A DNA stretch of 64,000 nt from Geosporobacter ferrireducens (GTDB lineage Bacteria; Bacillota; Clostridia; Peptostreptococcales; Thermotaleaceae). This document shows, piece after piece, positions 16,225 to 24,677 of this stretch (position 1 is the first letter of the stretch; each line of letters starts with the position of its first letter). Below the pieces are notes generated by a model, which was not told the DNA's origin, made no database searches, and saw nothing but the letters and a program-made list of their open reading frames with translations. The stretch lies in the NCBI RefSeq assembly GCF_001750685.1, contig NZ_CP017269.1:3637416-3701415 (forward strand). Direction: 5' to 3'. A program made the translations under genes and the position numbers.

Positions 16225-16421
16225 CAATCAATACGTGCCTGGACCCATAATAGAATACACAGCTCATTTTAAAATGCCATATGAATAAATTCATAGAAAA
16301 GAGAAAAGTAATAAATGAAGGAAAAAGTCGAAATATGTCGAATAAATAATTGAGAAATTATGCTGATGAGAAAATTGCCGGTAATATTATAGGGTGTAGC
16401 TTTCTTAAGAGGAGCGATATT

Positions 16422-18089
16422 TTGAAGAAAAATATGGATAGAATTAAAAAAGCTTTAGGATTACAGACATTGAATGGACAGCTTCGGTTTTGGGGCTGCT
16501 TTATGATTGCAGTGCTAAGTTGTATTGCAATCATTTCATTTTTCTACATTGGCTTTCAGCACGAAAAAGTCTCTCTCGTAGCGGACCTTGAGGTAGATAC
16601 GGAAATACTCCGCAGTGTATTAGATAGCAAAAGGATGGAAACTTCTTACGTAGATTATCGAGAAACCGAAGCATATCGTAATTATCACCGGACCAAACAT
16701 GGAAAGTGGGACATCATTAATAAAATCGCCAAAAATATTCTTCTGCATAGATTTTACAAGCAGCTGTTTTTCTGGGGAACTACGCTCATCATTGTATTTC
16801 TTTTGCTGATACTCCTCATCTTGAGATTAAGTAAAAAAATAGAGGTACCCATTCAATATGTTCTACAGGGTACGGAGATTATTCAGTCAGGCGACTATGA
16901 TTTTAAAATCGAAGAAAATGTTATTGCTTCTGCTCCCATAGAACTGCGCGCTCTTTGCAAAGCATTTAATGAAATGTCCAGCACGATAAGTGATAATATG
17001 CAGCAGCTGCTAAATAGTGAAGAAAGATACAGGGCACTTTTTCATTTAAATCCCGATGCTGTTTATACCATCGACTGTGAAGGGAATTTTCAAGACCTTA
17101 ATCAGATTTGCGGAAAGGCTGGCGGATATCAAAGAGAAGAGATGCTTTTTAGATCTTTTTTAGATTTTGTTTCCCCGGAAGACCGAGATAAGGCTCAATA
17201 TCATCATGAAAGAGCTCTGTGCGGAGAATCTCAAAATTATGAATTGGCCATCCTTGGCAAAGACGGCAGAAAGATTTATTTTAATATTACCAATATCCCT
17301 GTCATTATGAATGGACAAGTTACAGGAATACATGGGATTGCTAAAAACATTACACAGCAAAAGCTTGCAGAACTTGAACTAAAAGAAACAACGAAAAAAC
17401 TTGAGCAGTCGAATAAAGACCTTCAAGAATTTGCATATGTAGCATCCCATGATCTTCAGGAGCCTTTGCGAATGGTAAGCAGTTATTTGCAGCTTTTAGA
17501 GCGAAGGTACAAGGGACGTTTAGATCAGGATGCTGATGAGTTTATTCATTTTGCTGTAGATGGAGCAAAAAGGATGCAAAAGCTTATCAATGATCTTTTG
17601 ACATATTCACGGGTGAATACAAAAGAGGAAAAGTTTGCTATGATCAGCTCCCAAAACATGCTCCAAAAGGTGTTAGATAATTTATCCATATATATCCATG
17701 AAAGGAATGCCAAAGTTACCTATGATTCACTTCCGGAAATCTATGGGGATGAAACACAGATGATTCAACTACTGCAAAATCTAATTAGCAATGGAATAAA
17801 ATTCAACAGTCATGATAAACCAAAGATAAATATTTCAGCCATGAAAAGAAAAGCGTATTGGGTCTTTCGTATAGAGGATAATGGTATAGGTATACCTTAT
17901 CATCACCAAAAAAGAATTTTTTCTATTTTTCAAAGACTCCATACAAGGGAGGAATATGAAGGCACAGGTATCGGGTTATCCATATGTAAGAAAATTGTAG
18001 AGCGGCATGGAGGTCAAATCTGGCTAGAATCAGAAGTTAATGAGGGGACAACTTTCTATTTTTCAATACCGGCTATAGGGGGAAATTAA
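16422..18089 (+). CDS. Membrane sensor histidine kinase (HAMP-PAS-HisKA-HATPase)
   Basis: A 555-residue kinase. Two membrane helices (about 23-46 and 115-136) flank a small extracytoplasmic domain of some 68 residues. A HAMP linker, a PAS domain (about 205-315; ERYRALFHLNPDAVYTIDCE), and a HisKA domain with ASHDLQEPLRMVSSYLQL follow; the phosphoacceptor His is near 342. The ATPase domain shows NLISNGIKFN (N box), EDNGIGIP (G1) and GTGIGLSICKKIVERHGG (G2). The HDLQEP form is typical of phytochrome-like kinases that pair with small Rcp1-type regulators, as found next. The TTG at 16422 is preferred because AAGAGGAG lies 7 bases upstream; a longer form from 16350 lacks an RBS. The signal is unknown. 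Confidence 0.85.
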   Translation: MKKNMDRIKKALGLQTLNGQLRFWGCFMIAVLSCIAIISFFYIGFQHEKVSLVADLEVDTEILRSVLDSKRMETSYVDYRETEAYRNYHRTKHGKWDIINKIAKNILLHRFYKQLFFWGTTLIIVFLLLILLILRLSKKIEVPIQYVLQGTEIIQSGDYDFKIEENVIASAPIELRALCKAFNEMSSTISDNMQQLLNSEERYRALFHLNPDAVYTIDCEGNFQDLNQICGKAGGYQREEMLFRSFLDFVSPEDRDKAQYHHERALCGESQNYELAILGKDGRKIYFNITNIPVIMNGQVTGIHGIAKNITQQKLAELELKETTKKLEQSNKDLQEFAYVASHDLQEPLRMVSSYLQLLERRYKGRLDQDADEFIHFAVDGAKRMQKLINDLLTYSRVNTKEEKFAMISSQNMLQKVLDNLSIYIHERNAKVTYDSLPEIYGDETQMIQLLQNLISNGIKFNSHDKPKINISAMKRKAYWVFRIEDNGIGIPYHHQKRIFSIFQRLHTREEYEGTGIGLSICKKIVERHGGQIWLESEVNEGTTFYFSIPAIGGN

Positions 18090-18090
18090 A

Positions 18091-18537
18091 ATGCAAAGAA
18101 AAATACCGGGAGAACCCTTTCAAATACTTCTAGTAGAAGATAATCCCGGTGATATTAGACTAATTATGGAAGTTATGAAAGAAGCTAAGATCAGCAATCG
18201 GATTTGTGTTATACGAGATGGTGAAGAGGCGGTCAACTATCTTCGCATTCAGAGTGCGCTAGTCTATGGGACATTACCGGATTTAATTCTATTAGACTGG
18301 AATCTGCCTAAAAAAAGTGGATATGAAGTACTGCAGGAAATTAAAGAAGATATCGTGCTGCGGCATATTCCAGTAATCATACTGACCTCTTCTCAAACAG
18401 AAGAAGACATTTATAACGCTTATCATATGCATGCAAATTGTTATATATCTAAACCTTTAGAGCTTGATCAATTCATTCGGATGGTAAAGGCGATTGAAGA
18501 ATTCTGGATGACTGCTGTAAAATTACCAAGGAGGTGA
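18091..18537 (+). CDS. Single-domain response regulator (Rcp1-like)
   Basis: A 148-residue stand-alone receiver domain with no output domain. Acidic pair in LLVEDNPGDIRL, phospho-acceptor Asp about 69 in LILLDWNLPKKSG, the conserved Thr/Ser in VIILTSSQ and Lys in YISKPLEL are all present. The NPGD signature and an LD-NLP loop are typical of the small regulators paired with phytochrome-type kinases. It starts one base after the kinase stop, so the two are translationally close, and ends 4 bases before the cyclase gene. The likely role is a phosphorelay intermediate or protein-protein regulator in this three-gene operon. Confidence 0.88.
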   Translation: MQRKIPGEPFQILLVEDNPGDIRLIMEVMKEAKISNRICVIRDGEEAVNYLRIQSALVYGTLPDLILLDWNLPKKSGYEVLQEIKEDIVLRHIPVIILTSSQTEEDIYNAYHMHANCYISKPLELDQFIRMVKAIEEFWMTAVKLPRR

Positions 18538-18541
18538 GAAA

Positions 18542-19441
18542 ATGTGTCAATATAACCGTTTAATTAAACTACTGTTGGTGGAAGACAATCATGGGGATGC
18601 CAGACTTATTACAGAAATATTAAAGGAAGTATCCGATATAAAATTTGCAATAACCCATGTGCGGCGTCTAGAGGATGCCTGTAAGATTCTAAGAGAAGAA
18701 AATCTAGACATAGCGTTGGTGGATTTAGGGCTGCCTGATTCACAAGGCTATGAAACTTTTTTGAAAATCAAACAACAAAGCGATGAAATACCAATTATAC
18801 TTCTTACTGGATTGAGCTGTGAGGACATGGCTATCCGGGCAGTTCAAGAAGGTGCCCAAGATTATCTTTACAAAGAGGAAGTTACAAAGGAAATATTGAT
18901 TCGATCCATCCAGTACGCTATTGAGAGGCAGCAGCTTCTAAAAAAGCTGCAAATACAATCTAGCATTGATGAACTAACGGGGTTATATAATCGACGCGGT
19001 TTTTTAGATCTCGCTGCAAGGGAACGAAAGGCGGCAGTGCGTACAAACCAAGTTATGCTATTAATTTATATAGATTTAGATGGCTTAAAGCAAGTTAATG
19101 ATACCTTCGGGCATCATGAAGGGGATCGGGCAATTATCGATACCGCTGCAATTTTGAAAAATACCTTTAGAGAATCCGATATTATTGCTCGGATTGGAGG
19201 CGATGAATTTGTGGTGATTGCCTTGTGTAAAGAAGTAAAGGCTATGGAAACAATCACAGAGCGCCTGCATCTTATGGTAGAAAAGCATAACCATTTAAAG
19301 AACCGGCCTTACAAATTATCCGCAAGCATTGGTGTTGCCATGCATTGTGCGAATCAGCCTCGAACGATAGAGGAGTTACTGAGAATAGCTGATGAAAATA
19401 TGTATAGAGATAAGAAAAATATTTACAATATAATCTCATAA
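18542..19441 (+). CDS. Response regulator with GGDEF domain (diguanylate cyclase)
   Basis: A 299-residue regulator. The N-terminal receiver (about 8-125) has LLVEDNHGDARLI, phospho-acceptor Asp about 61 in IALVDLGLPDS, a TG in place of the usual T/S switch region and Lys in YLYKEE. The C-terminal cyclase (about 140-298) has LTGLYNRRGF, LLIYIDLDGLKQVNDTFGH and an intact GGDEF at 219-223. RESD five residues before it is the product-inhibition I-site. It should make cyclic di-GMP from two GTP when phosphorylated by the upstream kinase and be inhibited by product. The RBS CAAGGAGGTGAGAA overlaps the end of the preceding gene. Confidence 0.9.
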   Translation: MCQYNRLIKLLLVEDNHGDARLITEILKEVSDIKFAITHVRRLEDACKILREENLDIALVDLGLPDSQGYETFLKIKQQSDEIPIILLTGLSCEDMAIRAVQEGAQDYLYKEEVTKEILIRSIQYAIERQQLLKKLQIQSSIDELTGLYNRRGFLDLAARERKAAVRTNQVMLLIYIDLDGLKQVNDTFGHHEGDRAIIDTAAILKNTFRESDIIARIGGDEFVVIALCKEVKAMETITERLHLMVEKHNHLKNRPYKLSASIGVAMHCANQPRTIEELLRIADENMYRDKKNIYNIIS

Positions 19442-19448
19442 AAAAGTA

Positions 19449-19500
19449 TATATATATAAAGTCCATGAAAAATTGATTTTTTATGGACTTTATATGTATA
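19449..19500 (+). terminator. Hairpin after the diguanylate cyclase gene
   Basis: ATATATAAAGTCCAT and ATGGACTTTATATGTAT pair around an AT-rich loop. The tail is not a clean T run, but the position suits termination. The gap 19501-19683 contains a spaced inverted repeat (GACAACTATAT at 19546-19556 and ATATAGTTGTC at 19634-19644) and no gene. Confidence 0.5.
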
Positions 19501-19683
19501 TTGGAATTTGTTTATGGAATAATATAGAAAAATAGTTAAACATTAGACAACTATATAAAATAAAAAATATTACATTCGGATAACAAAATATAAAAACTAA
19601 AAGGAATTTTCTGAATAGTATAGAATATTATAGATATAGTTGTCCAATTATGACAAGAAATATTGAAGCGAGGGGGATCTTAA

Positions 19684-21750
19684 ATGAAGGAATATCAAAG
19701 CGACAAAATACGGAATGTAGCATTAGTAGGACATGGAGGCTGCGGGAAGACGATATTAACGGAATCCATGCTATTTACCACGAAAGTTACAAACAGACTC
19801 GGAAAAGTCGAGGATGGAAACACTGTATCAGATTTTGATAAGGAAGAAATCGCCCGTAAGATTTCAATTGGTACCTCTTTGATTCCTATTGAGTGGAAAG
19901 ATTGCAAGTATAATATACTTGATACTCCTGGATACTTCGACTTCATCGGTGAGGTACAAAGTGCATTACGGGTTGCCGACGGAGCTGTAATTGTCATGGA
20001 TGCATCTTCTGGAATAGAAGTTGGAACAGAAAAGGTTTGGAAATACACTATTGATAGAAAGATGCCTAAATTTATATTTATTAACAAGATGGATAAGGAA
20101 AACGTTAATTTTGATAAATTATTGAATGATTTGCGGGAAAAATTTGGAAAAGGCATTGCGCCTTTCGCTATTCCTTTGGGAGATGCAAACAGCTTTAAAG
20201 GGATTGTTAATGTAGTAGATATGATAGCAAGGATATATGATGGAAAAGACTGTACAGACCAGCCTGTACCGGAAGATATGATGGACAGTGTTTCTGCAGT
20301 ACGTGAAATGTTAATGGAATCCGTGGCAGAAAGTGACGAAATGCTAATGGAAAAATATTTTGGCGGTGAGGAGTTTACTACGGAAGAAATCCACGAAGGC
20401 CTTCGAAAAGGTGTGCTGGGCGGAGATATTGTACCAGTATTGCTAGGTTCTGGTATAAATAATATTGGTATTCACACTTTGATGAATATGATTAATGACT
20501 ATATGCCTTCTCCAGGGGATATTAAAGTGGTAGAAGGGGTTCATGTAAGAGAAAATAAACCGGTACAAAAGACCATCGATGAGAAGGAGCCTTTCTCAGC
20601 CTATGTATTTAAAACCATCGTAGACCCATATGTAGGAAAGATTTCACTATTGAAAATATGCTCCGGGAAGCTGACCTCCGATATGGAAATATATAATCCA
20701 GATAAAGATGAAATGGAAAAGGTAGGGAACCTCTTCCTACTTAGAGGCAAGAACCAAATCAATGTAAGCAAAGTTGTTGCTGGAGATATTGCAGCGATTG
20801 CTAAACTGCAGTATGCATCAACGGGAGATACGCTGTGCGATAAGAGCAATTCAGTAAGATACGATAAAGTTGCTTTTGCAGAACCAACGCTTTTCATGGC
20901 AGTAGAGCCGAAAGCTAAAGGGGATGAGGAGAAAATTGGAGTAGGATTAAACCGCTTGACGGAAGAGGATCCTACCTTTGTTGTAATTCGAAATGCGGAA
21001 ACGAAGCAGACGCTTATTGGTGGACAGGGAGATATGCACATCAATGTTATTACCAATAAACTGAAGCATAAGTTTGGTGTAGATGTTCAACTGGCAGAGC
21101 AGAGAATCCCTTATCGCGAAACCATCAAAGGAAAAGCGGATGTACAAGGGAAGCATAAAAAGCAATCCGGAGGACACGGACAATATGGGGATGTTAAGAT
21201 CAGGTTTGAGCCTGCCGACGAGGACTTTGTATTTACAGAGGAGATTTTTGGCGGTTCTGTACCTAGACAATACATTCCTGCTGTTGAAAAAGGGTTGCGT
21301 GAGTGTTTGGAATCAGGTGTTTTAGCGGGGTATCCTGTTGTGAATATGAAAGCAATACTCTATGATGGATCTTACCATGATGTAGACTCTTCGGAAATGG
21401 CCTTCAAAGTTGCTGCTTCCCTAGCTTTTAAGAAAGGGATGGAAATGGCTAAACCGGTACTACTGGAGCCAGTTATGAAGGTGGAAATCGTAGCGCCGGA
21501 AGACTATATGGGAGATATCATGGGAGATATGAACAAACGCCGCGGTAGAATTCTAGGAATGGAGCCGCTGGGCGACGGTTCACAAAAAGTCATTGCAGAA
21601 GCACCTCAGGCAGAACTTTTTAAATATGCAACGGATTTACGATCAATGACACAAGCAAGAGGAAGCTTTACCATGAGATTTGAAAGGTATGATGAAATGC
21701 CTCAGCACCTGAGTCAAAAGGTTATTGATGCAGCAAAATCAGAGAAATAA
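19684..21750 (+). CDS. fusA2: Elongation factor G paralogue (EF-G2 type)
   Basis: A 688-residue translational GTPase with EF-G domain order I-V. G1 is VALVGHGGCGKTIL rather than the AHIDAGKT of housekeeping EF-G; G2 ISIGTS, G3 DTPGYFDFIGEV and G4 NKMD follow. Domain IV has GGHGQYGDVKIRFEP and domain V DIMGDMNKRRGRILGM. The G1 form and the lack of neighbouring rpsL/rpsG genes point to the second EF-G class of clostridia and other bacteria, whose role (recycling, stress or auxiliary translocation) is not settled. The RBS is AGGGGGATCTTAA. The gene lies alone between hairpins. It is not a Tet(M)-like ribosomal protection protein by this G1 motif. Confidence 0.85.
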   Translation: MKEYQSDKIRNVALVGHGGCGKTILTESMLFTTKVTNRLGKVEDGNTVSDFDKEEIARKISIGTSLIPIEWKDCKYNILDTPGYFDFIGEVQSALRVADGAVIVMDASSGIEVGTEKVWKYTIDRKMPKFIFINKMDKENVNFDKLLNDLREKFGKGIAPFAIPLGDANSFKGIVNVVDMIARIYDGKDCTDQPVPEDMMDSVSAVREMLMESVAESDEMLMEKYFGGEEFTTEEIHEGLRKGVLGGDIVPVLLGSGINNIGIHTLMNMINDYMPSPGDIKVVEGVHVRENKPVQKTIDEKEPFSAYVFKTIVDPYVGKISLLKICSGKLTSDMEIYNPDKDEMEKVGNLFLLRGKNQINVSKVVAGDIAAIAKLQYASTGDTLCDKSNSVRYDKVAFAEPTLFMAVEPKAKGDEEKIGVGLNRLTEEDPTFVVIRNAETKQTLIGGQGDMHINVITNKLKHKFGVDVQLAEQRIPYRETIKGKADVQGKHKKQSGGHGQYGDVKIRFEPADEDFVFTEEIFGGSVPRQYIPAVEKGLRECLESGVLAGYPVVNMKAILYDGSYHDVDSSEMAFKVAASLAFKKGMEMAKPVLLEPVMKVEIVAPEDYMGDIMGDMNKRRGRILGMEPLGDGSQKVIAEAPQAELFKYATDLRSMTQARGSFTMRFERYDEMPQHLSQKVIDAAKSEK

Positions 21751-21752
21751 TC

Positions 21753-21780
21753 AGACGGAGCTTCGGCTCCGTTTCTGTTT
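21753..21780 (+). terminator. Terminator after fusA2
   Basis: AGACGGAGC-TTCG-GCTCCGTTTCT: a stable UUCG tetraloop stem followed by GTTTGA. Confidence 0.75.
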
Positions 21781-21803
21781 GAATGATATGGGGGTAGGTT
21801 GAA

Positions 21804-22037
21804 ATGAAAGTTTCTTTTATTTTTCAAATGGGTCCGCTGATTAAAAAAGAGCATATACGGGAAATGTATTTGAGTGAAGATGAATTATATGGACTGTTCA
21901 ACTGCAGCAAGGTGGAGTATCCGATTCGGGTAGGAGATAGTGTACGATTGACAAAGGCTGTTGTAGAAGAATCTGTCTTTAGCCTCAAAGAAGATGAACC
22001 GGTACTGCAAGTACTGTTAAAGGAAATTGATTACTAG
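21804..22037 (+). CDS. Small protein of unknown function
   Basis: A 77-residue protein starting MKVSFIFQMGPLIKKEHIRE. It is rich in charged residues with alternating hydrophobics (VRLTKAVVEE, VLQVLLKEID) that suggest a compact beta/alpha domain. There is no signal peptide, membrane helix or metal motif; one cysteine in LFNCSK. A reasonable RBS (GGGGGTAGGTTGAA) precedes the ATG and a terminator follows the stop directly, which supports a real monocistronic gene. I do not recognise the family. Confidence 0.6.
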   Translation: MKVSFIFQMGPLIKKEHIREMYLSEDELYGLFNCSKVEYPIRVGDSVRLTKAVVEESVFSLKEDEPVLQVLLKEIDY

Positions 22038-22059
22038 AGAGTCCACGGGACTCTTTTTA
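22038..22059 (+). terminator. Terminator after the 77-residue gene
   Basis: AGAGTCC-ACG-GGACTCT followed by TTTTT, starting at the base after the stop codon. Confidence 0.85.
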
Positions 22060-22133
22060 AATTGAAAGATATAGGCATAATATATTAGGGATTACAGAAA
22101 ATAAGTAAGAAAAAGATAGAAGGAGGGTTTTGA

Positions 22134-22373
22134 ATGTCAGATCACTATATACATTTAGAAGAAGAATTAGGTCTGAGTGCCAATGACAGATTGATGGATG
22201 TTATGCAGTCGGTAGGCGCGGATGATGAACTCATTATTACGATTGACAAATATGATGATGATCAATCAGATTACCTTTTTGCAATACTTGAGAAAAATGG
22301 ATTTGAAGTGCTAACGAAAGGCAGTCATGACGGCAAGGAGTATCATATTATCGCGCATAAAAAAAGAAGCTAA
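22134..22373 (+). CDS. Small protein of unknown function, possible TusA-like fold
   Basis: A 79-residue acidic protein. The segment from VGADDELIITIDKYDDDQSD to the ending EYHIIAHKK has the beta-alpha-beta-beta rhythm of TusA/SirA-like domains (G-x-x-L-x-V, D-x-x-x-x-D, hydrophobic helix, G-F-x-V, final beta strand with K). The diagnostic N-terminal Cys-Pro motif of TusA is missing and there are no cysteines. The fold suggestion is weak and no function is proposed. The RBS GAAGGAGGGTTTTGA strongly supports the ATG. A short terminator follows, and the ctsR operon begins about 120 bases later. Confidence 0.6.
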   Translation: MSDHYIHLEEELGLSANDRLMDVMQSVGADDELIITIDKYDDDQSDYLFAILEKNGFEVLTKGSHDGKEYHIIAHKKRS

Positions 22374-22377
22374 ACAA

Positions 22378-22404
22378 AGCCAATCCTATGATTGGCTGTT
22401 TTTA
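22378..22404 (+). terminator. Terminator before the ctsR promoter
   Basis: AGCCAATC-CTAT-GATTGGCT followed by GTTTTT. Confidence 0.85.
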
Positions 22405-22494
22405 AAAGTGGTAAAAATATAAAATAAATCTATAAATTGAATAAAAAGAAAGTGAAAACTGAAGAAAATTCCAAAAAAATACTAAAAATTGACC

Positions 22495-22523
22495 TTGAAA
22501 TTCTAAGATCATTTGTTTAAAAT
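22495..22523 (+). promoter_or_regulatory. Sigma-A promoter of the ctsR operon
   Basis: TTGAAA (22495-22500), 17-base spacer, TAAAAT (22518-22523). The CtsR operator begins 7 bases downstream, around the expected transcription start. Confidence 0.75.
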
Positions 22524-22529
22524 ATAAGA

Positions 22530-22547
22530 AGATCAAAGAAAGTCAAA
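22530..22547 (+). promoter_or_regulatory. CtsR operator
   Basis: AGATCAAAGAAAGTCAAA fits the direct heptad repeat RGGTCAAA-NAN-RGTCAAA with one mismatch (A for G). Its place over the start site of the ctsR promoter implies autorepression, relieved on heat or protein stress. Confidence 0.8.
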
Positions 22548-22561
22548 ACGAGGTGGTAGAG

Positions 22562-23017
22562 ATGTCTCGAATTACTGACATCATTGAAGGCTTTATTAAG
22601 GAACTTTTGGAAGAGGCTAATAATCAGGCTATTGAAATTCAAAGGAATGAGTTGGCCAACTATTTTAATTGTGCTCCTTCTCAGATCAATTATGTATTGA
22701 CTACCAGGTTTACACTGGATAAAGGATACGTGATTGAAAGTCGTAGAGGTGGAGGCGGCTATATTAAAATTATTCAATTAAATATAGATAAAAATCAATT
22801 GCTTCGAATGCTTTTAGAAGAAACAAATGAAGCAATTAGTATGATGCGCGCTGCGGCTATGATTGGCATGCTCAAGGAAAAGGGATTTATCAATGACCGA
22901 GAGGCACGAATCATGGCAGCAGCTCTCAGTGACCGAAGCATCAACGTACCGATGAATATCAAGGATACGGTAAGAGCAGGAATATTAAAAAATATTTTAA
23001 TGGTTTTATTTAATTAG
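22562..23017 (+). CDS. ctsR: Class III stress gene repressor CtsR
   Basis: A 151-residue winged-helix repressor of clp genes, and the first gene of ctsR-mcsA-mcsB-clpC. The DNA-binding domain has the expected NELANYFNCAPSQINYVLTT helix-turn-helix and the wing SRRGGGGYIKI, whose glycine-rich tip is the heat-sensing element and the McsB-targeted region in Bacillus. The C-terminal dimer domain follows (ISMMRAAAMIGMLKEKGFIN). ATG 22562 has CGAGGTGG 5 bases upstream; an in-frame GTG three codons earlier lies within that RBS. The protein should bind the operator at 22530-22547. Confidence 0.95.
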   Translation: MSRITDIIEGFIKELLEEANNQAIEIQRNELANYFNCAPSQINYVLTTRFTLDKGYVIESRRGGGGYIKIIQLNIDKNQLLRMLLEETNEAISMMRAAAMIGMLKEKGFINDREARIMAAALSDRSINVPMNIKDTVRAGILKNILMVLFN

Positions 23018-23033
23018 GCTGGGAGGGAATAAA

Positions 23034-23546
23034 ATGTTGTGTGAAAGCTGCAACAAACGGAATGCCACAGTCCATGTAACAAAAATCCTTAATGGAAACA
23101 AAACAGAACTGCATCTTTGTGAACAATGTGCAAAACAAAGTGAGGAGATGGCATTTGATGCATCCTTTACAATAAATAATTTCTTAACTGGTCTGCTGGA
23201 TTCGATACAAGATTCTCCTATAAAAGTGGATTATATTAAGACCACAAAGTGCGATCATTGCGGGATGACTTATGGTAAGTTTAAACAGTTAGGGAGATTA
23301 GGCTGTGGGCAATGTTATAATGCTTTTCATGAAAAATTGCTGGAATTGATTAAGAGAGTCCAAGGAAATGAAGTGCATTCGGGAAAAATGCCAAAGCGGT
23401 CAGGCGGTGTTATTCGACTTAAGAAAGAAATTAAGAAACTAAAGCTTCAACTAGATGAAGTGATTCGTAAGGAAGAATTTGAAAAAGCGGCAGTGTTACG
23501 AGACAAAATACGTGAATTGGAAAGTCAGATTCCAGATGTGGTGTAG
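23034..23546 (+). CDS. mcsA: McsA, activator of the protein-arginine kinase
   Basis: A 170-residue zinc-binding partner of McsB. Two N-terminal Cys-X2-Cys pairs (MLCESCNKRN, HLCEQCAKQ) and two more near the middle (KCDHCGMTYG, GCGQCYNAF) are the expected metal sites. The last 45 residues are a UVR domain (KLQLDEVIRKEEFEKAAVLR, DKIRELE), like the one in ClpC. McsA stimulates McsB kinase and tethers it to ClpC and CtsR in Firmicutes. The gene starts 16 bases after ctsR and ends 12 bases before mcsB. Confidence 0.94.
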   Translation: MLCESCNKRNATVHVTKILNGNKTELHLCEQCAKQSEEMAFDASFTINNFLTGLLDSIQDSPIKVDYIKTTKCDHCGMTYGKFKQLGRLGCGQCYNAFHEKLLELIKRVQGNEVHSGKMPKRSGGVIRLKKEIKKLKLQLDEVIRKEEFEKAAVLRDKIRELESQIPDVV

Positions 23547-23558
23547 GGAGGTGGGAAC

Positions 23559-24593
23559 ATGACAAAATGGATGGAACAATTGGGACCTGATGGAGATATT
23601 ATTATTAGCAGCAGAATTCGCTTAGCAAGAAATTTACAAGAATATCCATTTCCAGTGGCACTCACAAAAGGAAAAAGCAAGGAAATTATTAAAAAGATTA
23701 GTGCTGTGATTTTAGAAGGCAACACGGTTCTAAAGCATGACTTTCAATTATTGGAGATGGAAAATCAGCCGATGATGGAAAGACAAGTATTGATGGAAAA
23801 ACACTTAATTAGCCCTAGCCTGATGGAAAACTTTGAAAAGAGTGCAGTGCTTTTAAACAAGGATGAATCTGTTAGCATTATGATTAATGAAGAGGATCAT
23901 ATTCGAATTCAATGTCTCTTGCCGGGGCTTCAATTAACGGAAGCCTGGGATACTGCAGATAAGTTGGACGATGTATTGGAGGAGAGTCTATATTATGCCT
24001 TTGATGAGCAACTAGGCTATTTAACTTCTTGTCCAACCAATGTTGGAACGGGTATTCGCGCATCCGTCATGGTGCATCTGCCTGCCCTCACGATGACAGG
24101 ATATATTAATCGTGTACTTCAGGCAGCAAATCAAATCGGTTTAGCTGTAAGGGGATTATATGGTGAGGGAACAGAATCTGTAGGTAATGTTTTTCAGGTC
24201 TCGAATCAGATTACCTTAGGGAGAGGTGAGGAAGAAATTATTTCTAACCTCAAGGATGTTATGCGGCAGATTGTTCAAAAAGAAAGAGATGCCCGAAGCA
24301 CACTACTAAATAGCAATAGATTGGGCCTAGAAGATAAAATTTACCGATCTTATGGGATCTTATCTAATGCGAGAATTTTAACTTCTCAGGAATGTATGAA
24401 ACTCTTGTCAGATTTGAGATTAGGAATTGATCTGGAAGTTTTAAAGGATATACAGCTGGAAGAAGTAAATCAGTTAATGGTAATGACCCAGCCTGCCTGT
24501 CTCCAAAAATCTGCAGAGAAGAGTTTAAGTACCCATGAAAGAGACGTTCGTAGGGCTTCAATCGTTAGACAAAAATTAGGCAGCCTTGGATAA
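23559..24593 (+). CDS. mcsB: Protein-arginine kinase McsB
   Basis: A 344-residue ATP:guanido phosphotransferase-fold kinase that phosphorylates arginines on damaged proteins and marks them for ClpC-ClpP. Motifs include IIISSRIRLARNLQEYPFP at the nucleotide site, the catalytic-loop region CLLPGLQLTEAW, LTSCPTNVGTGIRASVMVHL and YGEGTESVGNVFQVSNQITLG. The tail RDVRRASIVRQKLG is normal. Length is close to Bacillus McsB (363). The RBS GGGAGGTGGGAAC overlaps the end of mcsA, so the two are tightly coupled. Confidence 0.95.
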   Translation: MTKWMEQLGPDGDIIISSRIRLARNLQEYPFPVALTKGKSKEIIKKISAVILEGNTVLKHDFQLLEMENQPMMERQVLMEKHLISPSLMENFEKSAVLLNKDESVSIMINEEDHIRIQCLLPGLQLTEAWDTADKLDDVLEESLYYAFDEQLGYLTSCPTNVGTGIRASVMVHLPALTMTGYINRVLQAANQIGLAVRGLYGEGTESVGNVFQVSNQITLGRGEEEIISNLKDVMRQIVQKERDARSTLLNSNRLGLEDKIYRSYGILSNARILTSQECMKLLSDLRLGIDLEVLKDIQLEEVNQLMVMTQPACLQKSAEKSLSTHERDVRRASIVRQKLGSLG

Positions 24594-24677
24594 AAATAAA
24601 ATGCCTTGCTATATTGTTGGATTTTTCTTAGAAAGATAATAATAAGGATGATTTTCATTGTTACGGAGGTGTGATAT

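Noticed and set aside
19684..21750. Tet(M)-like tetracycline-resistance ribosomal protection protein
   Set aside because: G1 is GHGGCGKT and the domain IV/V sequence is EF-G-like; no sign of Tet(M)-specific motifs or a mobile context.
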